Assembly (NCBI GenBank): GCA_023818995.1
Contig: JAMWDA010000052.1
Span: 1-9,877, forward strand
Source of the DNA: Candidatus Omnitrophota bacterium
GTDB lineage: Bacteria > Omnitrophota > Gorgyraeia > Duberdicusellales > 4484-171
DNA length: 9,877 nt
Direction of reading: 5' to 3'
Part shown: positions 1 through 9,100 of the stretch, in pieces
Layout of the letters: every line of letters starts with the position of its first letter
How positions within the stretch are numbered: the stretch's first letter is position 1
Position numbers and translations under genes: made by a program
Notes under the pieces: model-generated
Seen by the model: the letters and a program-made list of their open reading frames with translations, nothing else
The model's database searches: none
What the model was told of the DNA's origin: nothing

Positions 1-1
1 A

Positions 2-121
2 GATAATCAAATCTATATAATCCTTCCAGAATTTAGTATACCTTTAGAAATCGCCCATGAAATTTGGGCTGTTTTAAATCCAAACAAATTAGAACAAAGA
101 AGGAGCCCTGATACAGCGAAA
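2..121 (+). other. C-terminal tail of a preceding, unidentified module
   Basis: Residues 1-40 start in the middle of a beta strand (IYIILPEF) followed by a helix (EIAHEIWAVLN) and a charged stretch. They end exactly where the first serine tag begins. This is the end of a domain whose body lies outside the window, so it cannot be identified here. Confidence 0.6.
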
Positions 122-3100
122 AGTAGTTCTTCTTTGAATGATCCAACAGATTCTTTTTGGAGCGTTAGAGTTGATAGTAGCTTTTATACAACCCCCAAAA
201 ATGCTTCTGCGGATTTTGAAGAATTTTTAATTAAGCCGTTAATTGCAGCTAAAAATTTTGCGGAAGAGTTTTTAGGAAACCATTCTCTAGATGAAATTGT
301 AGAGAAGTTATCTTATGCTACAGGTTGTAAATTATCTAGCCAACAATTTACAGGTAATGTAAGGATAAGTATTTACAGTTTTGAAGGTCGCAATAAGGAT
401 GTCTTTAAGGTAGAATTTGAGTTAATAAGCAATGAGAAAATAGAAGTAGTTTTAGCAGCATTAAAGCAGGAGAAATCTAAAGATGGAATAACTTTGCAGG
501 AGTTAGATGATTTAGAGTACCTTGATTTAGTATCTCGGGAGGAAGATAAACTTGATTTTATTCCCAAATTAATTTATGTTCATAGGTCTACTTCTAAAGA
601 TGATAGGACCTGGTATATAGAGGAATTTATCCCTGGTCCAACAGCATACCAATTATTAAATGAAGGGAAGTTAACTTTTGAGGAGAGAAAAAGAATAATT
701 GAAATTCTTCTTGCTCTTTTAGAGAAATTAGACGCTATGCCAAGAGATATCCACGGAAAGAATTTTATTATAGATGAAAATAAAAAGAGAGTTGTTTTTG
801 TAGATTTAGGGCAGAGAAGAATAATGAAAGAAAAATTATATTATGATAGACAAGAGGCTCTATCTTTACTTATTTTGTTAGTGGGCTATTATGGAGATAA
901 GAAAGTCTCTAATAGATTTATTTTTGAACTTGTTGAGAATAAGTTAGGTACAAGAGTCTTATCTTTAGCTTTAAATTATGCAAATTGTTTGTTACAACAA
1001 AATAATAAAGATTCTGATATAAATAGAGAAATTGATAAAGTAGAAGAAAATAATAATGTTGATAAGCATAAAGGATGGATCAAAAATTCAGAAGACCTAC
1101 AGATATTTGTTAAAGATTTAACGGATTACTTATCACAATCAAAACGATCTTCATCGTCTATATCGTCTGACAAAATATCTAAATCTAATGTTACGTTTAG
1201 TTTAAGTTCAAATATTATATCTTGGTTTAGAAAGATTCTTATCGGAATAATGATAGGCTTATCACAATTAACTTCATATTATCCGGCAGCCTATAATCGT
1301 TCTTTAGCAGATAATCAAGATTATGTAGAGACTGCATCTGATAATAATGATGTGGAACGCATTTATGAAATAGGTAAACAATTAAGAGAAGAGGGCAGAT
1401 ATGATGAGGCAATTAAATTTTACAGAAATTCTAAATATGCATCTCATTCTAAAATAATTAAAGGAATTATCTCTGCCTATGCCCAGAAGGGTGATTTTAC
1501 GACAGCTTTAGACGAGTTAAAAGAGAAAGGCCACCTACTTTCTTTAGAAGACAGGAGAGATGTTTATTTTAATATAGGAATAAGTTTTCAAAATAAAGAA
1601 ATTTTTGATAGAGCTTTAGAGTATTTTGAGAAAGCTTCAGAACTGAACGATAAAGAAGCGAAGGAAAAGATAGATGGTATTAAGAGCAATTATATGGTAA
1701 ACACTTATGAGAAAGCAGGCAAGGCTGCAAATATACTATACCTACTCTATCTTGAAGCCCAAAAAAGCCCTACTGATACAGGGGATGCTGTTGTAGATAA
1801 ACTTTTGAAGAATTTGAAGGCTTCAAAATATAGAGATGGTGGAACAACATATATTTATTATAAAGGCACACTAAATAAAGAGACAGAAATTTTATATTAC
1901 CAGAGTCCTGCAGAGGGAAGAGAGTTTAGGATAAAATACGGTGAAGGATTTGGTATATATTTGATAAAAGAAAATATCATTATACTTATTACTCCTGATG
2001 GGAGGTTTAGGATTAGATGGGAATGGAATTCTAAAACAAAAGAATATGATTTTATAATAAAGGTAATTTCTGAAGTAGTCACTAATCAAACCACATCACC
2101 GTCTCTTCAGAAAGCTTCAGAAGATAGAGAGTATAGTGATGGAGAGCTTCTTAAGATGCCTTTTGAAATAGCATGTATTGTTTGTAATACAAAAGATTTC
2201 ATACGTTGGTTACAACTTCATCAAATTCCATCTACAGAAGATTTACTTAACGAAATAACTACTGCTAAAAAGATAGTGAAAGAATTCATTATGAAATACG
2301 GTTCATCTTACAATGTAGATAAAGAACCTTTTATTTTCTTTATTCCAAAAGAGATAGCGGGAGAAAAATTTAAAAGAACTATAGGCTTATGTAGTGAATT
2401 GCGCGGTGTAATTGTATTTCTTATTTCAGAAGAAGAGTTAAGGTCTTATTTGTTTATTGATATACTTCATGAATTATTGCATTATTATTCTAAGGGTTTT
2501 TCACCGTACCAGAGATTAGAGGAGGGTATGACAGCATACCTTACATTAAAATTGGTAGGAGATTATTGTCGTAAGGAAAAAATAAGTGTGGTTATACCAG
2601 AAGAGTATCCTAACGAACAAATGGCTATACATAATATTATAGCTACGTTAGACCAATTTACGCATAGCAAGGAACTTGCAGAAGATATTTTTATAAAAGC
2701 CTATTTGAGAGGCGATGTTTCAGAAATTGAGAAAATACTTGGTAAAAATGTATGGGAGCGCATTACAGCAATCGCCACTAAGTACAATGATTTTTATAAT
2801 TTTGGAGAGAGAAATATAAAAGCGAGCAAGGCATTTTTAGAAGAGATAAATTCTGTTTTAAAAGAGATTGAAAATAAAGAGATCAAAGATAAAAAGAGTT
2901 CTTCATCTATTATTTTAAGATCAGAATTAGGTGAGTCTAAATTAGCTGTTGAGTCATATAAGTTAGCCGATGCTATAGAACATCTACTTCTTCAAGCTTT
3001 TGATGCCATTAGGGTTGATGAACTACCTTGGCAGCACAGAAGTTTTCCTGAAGACTCAAAGGGTGACGCTAATATGCGCGCAATTACTGCTGCAACAGTC

Positions 3101-6100
3101 AGAAATTTTGCTAAAAGTATCGAAACTATATATTCTCAAGAGGCAGTCAAGTTATTTAGATTTGCTGAAATGTTAGATATTTTAGAGAGTTATTTAGTGG
3201 ATTCAGGTAAGCTTACCGGACCGCCATTTGTAGCTTATTTTGACTTTAATTCTGGTAAAATAATTTTTAATCTAGATAGCGCAAAAATTAGAGAAATTCT
3301 CACCCAACAATTTTCCAACGATCCAGAAATAGACGGTTTAATCTCTTTTATCCATCAGCATGAATTTTTACATCAGCAAAATCCCCAGATAATAGATGAA
3401 GAAGAAATTTTACGTATGCAAATAGAGTTACTGTTAAGCTCTAACTACAATCGTGCGTCTTCTTCTATAGTTTTAGATGACTTTAAAGAAAATAATTGGC
3501 AAGAACTTGATGTTTCTGATTTTGCTAATATTTTAGAAAAAGTTCAATTTTATATAAACATTCTTTCTCATATAGGATTTTTAAATAAAGTTCCACCGAG
3601 GGTAGATAAAATTAGAGTAATTGTTAAAACATCTAATAGCTTTGGTGCGATTTTAAGAGAAGAGGGTAGGGAATATATACTTTATGTAGAAAAAGATTAT
3701 TTAGAGCAACAGAAAAAGATAATAGATGAAAATACTAGCTGGCTAAGGATAATTTTACAGGAAAGATTAAAGGTAGCTGGGTTGTCTCATCAAATAGCAC
3801 AGAGGTTGAGCGATAATCTACTTTATGAAACTAAACTCCCTGAATTAAGTGCTAAAAGAATAGAGAGTGAGATTACTTATATATTAAATGGTATCGGAAA
3901 TAAACAAGGTTTAGCTAAAGGTGAAGTGAATTTAGTAAAAATTTTAGAAAATTTTAGTGTGGTTGTAAAGGAAGATTTGAGTTTAGAAGATGTGGATAGA
4001 GAAATAGAAGCGCTTAGAGAATTATCTAATCTAATGCTAAAAGAAGATATGCCTGATTATCAAGTTTTAATCCAGATTGTTTCTGCAGCTAAAAAGATAA
4101 TTCAGAAAGAGCGGGTGAATTTAGAATTTGCATTGCTTTATGTAGTTGAGAATTTGATTAAATATTTTTCTGATACAGATTGGCATAAAATAAAGGAAAA
4201 GATAATTGAGTTATTTATAGATTTACATACAGAAGACCCAGATACTGAGATAAGAAGATTTACAGAAGCCGTAAAAGAAGTTTTAGAAGAGATAGATAAA
4301 AGAATAGAACGATTGGGATCAATAGGCTATGGCATAGAAAAGGGTAGAGAGATTTTGGTTGGTATTAAAGGCGTTATAGAAAGAGCTCTTAGCAAAACAG
4401 AAGATTATATAAGGAATCAAAAACTCTCTGCGCTATTAGCAGTAAGGAAAGCATTTATGGAAGAATATATAGCAGCACAAAGCTCTTCTATTACAAAAAT
4501 AAAAGAGATGGCAATAGAGATCAATGTAGCTAGAATCCGAATAATGGAAAAAATTATTTCTAGTTATATTTTAAGAAATACAAAAGATGTAGATGAAGAA
4601 TTAAAACGATTAGATGAGATTTTAAGAGAAGGCAAAGTAGAGGGTATAAACATAGAAGAAATTCGCACCAGAATAATAAACGAGAGAAAAAGAGCTTCTT
4701 ATATACTTTTTGATTATTTAAGAAAAGGAAATGGCACTGCAAGGGTAATTTATGACTTAATAAGCAAATTAGAACCGATTATTTATAGAGAAATAGAAAG
4801 AAAAGAAATAGGAGTGGTTTTAGTAATTGAGGATAATTTAACTTTTGGTGAAATTGTAAGATTAATGACAGAATTTAAAATTGTCGGAATTGTTTCCGAT
4901 AGAGGCGCGCAAGGAGCCCACTGGTATATTTTTGCAAAAGAATTAGGTATTCCTGTAGTTTTAGAGGCAAAAGGCCTCTATGATACAGTAAAAGGTGGAG
5001 AGTTAATATGCATAGATAGCCAAGAGGGCGTAGTTATATTAAATCCAACAAAAGAAGATTTAGAAGGTTTTGAAGCAAAAATAAAGGATTTTGTTGAAAA
5101 AACGAAGATTTTAAACTCAGAGGCTACTGGAGGCATTGTAGAGGTGTACGGTAGTAAAATTCCAGTTGGGATTAATGTTTCTGGGTTACCTTTTACCGAA
5201 GCTGTAGCTAATGCTGATGGAATATTTTTAGTTCGTACAGAATTTTTATATGAGGATAGATTGCCTAATAAAGAAGAACTAATTGAGTTTTTTATTGGTT
5301 TGGCAAGCATTATAGACGAAATAGTTATTATTAGAGTGTTTGATAGAGATAAAGATAAACGTATGGAGGGCGTACCAAACAGTCAGGTAGTCAATAGTTT
5401 CGGATTAGAATTCGCTTTTGATTTTGCAATAAAATATTTAGAAGAATTTTTAGAAGCGTTTTTAATAGCAGCTAGACAAAAGGATAATTTAAGATTGTTA
5501 GTTCCAATGATTTCTAATAAAGTCGAGGTTGATAAATTCTTTGAGATATTTAGAGATGTTGTAGATAGATTAGGAATTGACTTTGACAAGAACAAAGTTG
5601 GTGCGATGGTTGAGACAGAAGCAGCAGTAATAAATATTGAATATATTTTACAGCATTTTGGATTTATAAGTTTAGGAACAAATGATTTGATAGCAAGTAT
5701 TCACAATGTAGATAGGCAAGACAGTAGCTCTAACAAATTCTATCAGAATCCAAGTAAAGAGTTGAAGGATGCTGTATTGAAAGTTATGGACTCCGTAAAA
5801 GAATTTAACACAAAATCTTTAAGGAAGATAAACATATGTGTCTGTGGAGATATGGCTACAAATGAAGAGTTTATATTATTTATGACAAGAGAGGCTTTAA
5901 GAAGAAACTTAACATTTAGTTTAAGCGTTCCCCATAGGGATTTAGCTAGAATTAAGAATTTTTTAAGAAGAATTAATAAGGAAGACTTGTCTACTGTTGA
6001 AGCAGGGACAATAAGAGACATAATAGAAGAAGAATTAGAGAGTGTTTCTTCTATAGAGGTAAGAGTTAAGTATATAACCGGTTTAATTCATTTTAGACCG

Positions 6101-9100
6101 GCTACAGATATTTGCAAGGTGGCTGTAAAAGAAAAAGCAAGGGTTTTAGTAGATATTGAAGTTAATGGTGCTGTAGTAGAAAAAACGCAAATTATTTCCC
6201 CTATCGATTTAGTATCATTATTAAGCATTTTAGAAGATAATTTTAACAGTGGAGAAGAAGTTTATTTGATTTTTTATGTAGAAGGTGTGGAAGGCGAGAA
6301 AAGGATAGCTATTTTGCGGGAGATTGATAATATATTGAAAAAAGAATTAGAGAATTTAGATAGTAATAAATTGGGAAATGGTGGATTAGATTCTGTTTCA
6401 AGTTCAAGTTTATCCAGTAACATATATTTTGATGATGTAAAAGCACAAAGAGCATGGGGTATATTAGAGAAAAATCAAGATTTATATCTACAAGTTTATG
6501 AAGCTGTGAAATTTTTCTATAGACAAAAGACAAAGGGATTAGAGAAAGTTGTGGCAAGATTATTTAACAGTAAGGATGCTCCTTATGAGGAAGCCATGGG
6601 AGAATTAGTAAATGCTTTGTGGTTTACCCAGAAGATTAATTATGCAAAAGTTATTGAATTTAGTATGGAAAGGCCTTTTGAGTCAGAGGTAGATTTTGTT
6701 TTAGAAGTAGATAGAAATAAGTATGAGAATAAAGGTGATTTTGAATTACAAGATGGCATTTATTTAGTTGAGTGTAAAACCGAAGATAGAGGAACAGATA
6801 TCGAAGCAGTTATAGAACTTACAAAAGAGGATAAATTACAATACTTTAAATATCCAAGAGTAGTTAAGAATTTAAGAAGAGAAGGCAAACGTGTGGTAGG
6901 AATTATTTTTGCATTTAGTGGTGCCGGTGTAGTGTTTAGTTGTATTAATCAATTTGCTATTTATAGAGAACAGATTGATAATAGAAGCGCCACCAAAAAT
7001 ATTGAAATTTTTATAGCTTTTATACCGGATAGAGTAGTTGGTTTAAATCATAATGGTATAACAGCAAAAGAACAAAAATTTGTGGATGAACTGATAGAAG
7101 AAAAAGTTATAGGAGGTTGGGTTTTGGAAGCTGATATAGATAATTTTAGAGAGATCCTTACCAAATTTGTAGAAAAATACGGCATAGAATATACACGATG
7201 GACAATTAGCGGTGTAAAAGGATGGAGAACGGATAGTATAGAGTTATGGAGAAAAGTTTTTGAGGTTTTAGCAGGAAAAATAAATTCTTCTTCAAGTAGC
7301 TCTATTAATTCAAGAGAAAAAGGAAATATCATTGAAGATGTATTGCGAAAATATCAAAAAGATTTTGTAAATTATACTGATTCAGGAGTGTATTATTTGC
7401 CTATAGTAAGAGAAATTTTAAAAAGAAAAGGTTTTGGAAGCATTCTTGAGAATTTAGGAGACATAATTGTTGTGCGAGGACCACCTGCTTTATTTAGAGA
7501 ATTAAAAGAAAAAGGAGTTATACAAGATGCTATAAGTTATGTTGATTATAAGAATACAAAATGGATTATTCTCAATCCTTCAATTTTTGATTTTGATATA
7601 CCTTCCAATATTTTAGAAAATCCAGAACTTATAAAAGGACGCCTTACAAAAAATATAATTAAAATAATTATTCACCAATTAGGAGCTTTGCTTGGTTTAC
7701 CAGAAAACATAAATCAGTTAGAAACATTGGTGGATAATACATTAAACGAAGAGCAAAATCTACAAATTAGAGACTATTTACAAAGAAAGCTGCCTCCCTA
7801 TTCTGGGGATATGAGGGCTAGTTCTTCCTTGACTTCAAGGATTTCTAGCCCTCTGTCTTTATCTAGAAAATTGCCTCTCTATAATAGAGGTGAGCTTGGG
7901 GCTTCCGTGGCGGCTTCAAGCTCTATAGTTTTCTTTATGCTTCTTACGCTTTCCATTTTAGGATTATATGTTTTTGCCGGTACAGGAATAATAGGTCTTT
8001 TGAAAATAGTGGGTATTTTAAGTAGCATAACAGTTTTAGGGTATGCGTTTTTGGCTACAGTTGTTTTACATATAGTTTTAGCTTTTATAATGCATTTTAG
8101 AAAGATTGAAACTACTAATAATATATTAAAGATCCAGAGTGTATTATTTGTATTTACTTGGCTTACACTTTGGACCATAATAACATATTTTATTACTCCT
8201 TTAGGTTGGTTTAAGATGCCAATTCTTGGTCATTTACTTACCGCAGCAATTGGTTTTGGTAGTATTGCAGTTTTAACAGTTGCTTTAGCAATGGTATCCG
8301 CAGGGGCATATAATGTAGTTTATGTAGGTAGGATGAACATTGAAGAGCTTTATCGGGCAATTTTAGCTTTAGATAAAGAAGGAAAGGTAACAAGAAGTGA
8401 TTTAGAAAATCTTAATTTGAGAGAATTACGCAAATTGTATGCGCATCTTTTAAGTATTGGTAGAAAAACTTTTAGAAAAGGAGAAAAAATAAATACAGAA
8501 GGTTGGTTTGGAGATATGCTAAAAGAGCTCGCAGATTCCAGAATAGGGTTAGCTGTTGAATTTGCAATAAGTTTAGATGAGGCAATACAATTAGTATCAA
8601 AGATAACATCAAAAATGGGCATATTCGCAATGATTTTTAAAATACCCATTGCGCTAATAGTTGCACCAATATATTTTATTTTAAGGGTAACTATTCTTTT
8701 CTTTAGCAGATTTTCCTTAATGAATGTGAAATTCCTGCAAAGTTATAATAATGGTGAGATTAAATTAAATAGTTTAAAGTCTCATATAGAAGCATTTAAA
8801 AAACAAAATAGGAAACAAAAGGTATTGGGTGAGATTAGGTATATTTGGAATTTATTGGTTTTGAGACATCCTATATTAGGTGGTATTCTTGAGTTTATTT
8901 GGTCACGTCTTACTTTAGCTATAGTTTCTGGTATAATTGCTCATCCTCTAGCGGCTTTGACGGGTTTAGAAGGAATGGTAGGACTGTTTTTGTGGATTTA
9001 CTCTTTATTACCACAATCTATAGAAGGTTTCTTTATACAACATCTTTTACCTACTTACACAAACCTATTAAGTATATTAATTTTAAGTGCTCTACTTTCT

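Larger units (their letters stand above)
3890..6046 (+). other. PTS Enzyme I-like module (PEP-protein phosphotransferase)
   Basis: Enzyme I takes phosphate from PEP onto a histidine and passes it to HPr. The start aligns as GI-x4-GLA-x-G at residue 1297, like the GI-ASP-GIA-x-GK start of the family. The swivel domain has VSDRGAQGAHWYIFAKELGIPVV, with His1640 in the place of the phosphorylated His189 of E. coli EI. The barrel has RTEFLY (Arg1745, equivalent to 296), IIRVFD (Arg1778, 332), PMIS, MVET (Glu1871, 431), GTNDL (Asn1894/Asp1895, 454/455), VDR (Arg1905, 465) and VCGDMA (Cys1948, 502). Spacing agrees closely with E. coli throughout this half. Oddities: the GGDK loop and the NPxLGxRAIR stretch are replaced, TSH has become GAH, and the N-terminal helical part is about 160 residues longer than usual. 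Activity is plausible but unproven. Confidence 0.88.

Noticed and set aside
737..739. Internal ATG codons of the giant frame as possible true starts
   Set aside because: The frame is open and domain-bearing upstream of every ATG examined, and no purine-rich ribosome-binding site coincides with a module border, so no internal start is supported.
1628..2124. Shared string agaaagcttcagaa at about 1629 and 2108
   Set aside because: The identity is only about 14 bases, both copies encode ordinary Lys-Ala-Ser-Glu in unrelated contexts, and there is no flanking repeat structure. This is most likely chance.
3061..3130. Local G+C-richer spots as possible RNA genes or insertion junctions
   Set aside because: The reading frame and amino-acid composition continue unchanged through them, and no tRNA-like cloverleaf, inverted terminal repeat or target duplication is visible.
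4978..5310. Open frame of 110 codons on the reverse strand
   Set aside because: It lies wholly opposite the conserved swivel and barrel motifs of the EI-like module. Its composition (Ser, Ile, Pro, Phe rich) is what the complement of a Leu/Glu/Lys-rich AT-rich gene gives. It is a shadow.
7048..8649. Several reverse-strand open frames of 94-99 codons (7048-7332, 7879-8178, 8350-8649)
   Set aside because: All are opposite the continuous + strand coding sequence, show no domain, no ribosome-binding context of note and no operon-like spacing. The other shorter reverse-strand frames in the window were dropped for the same reason.
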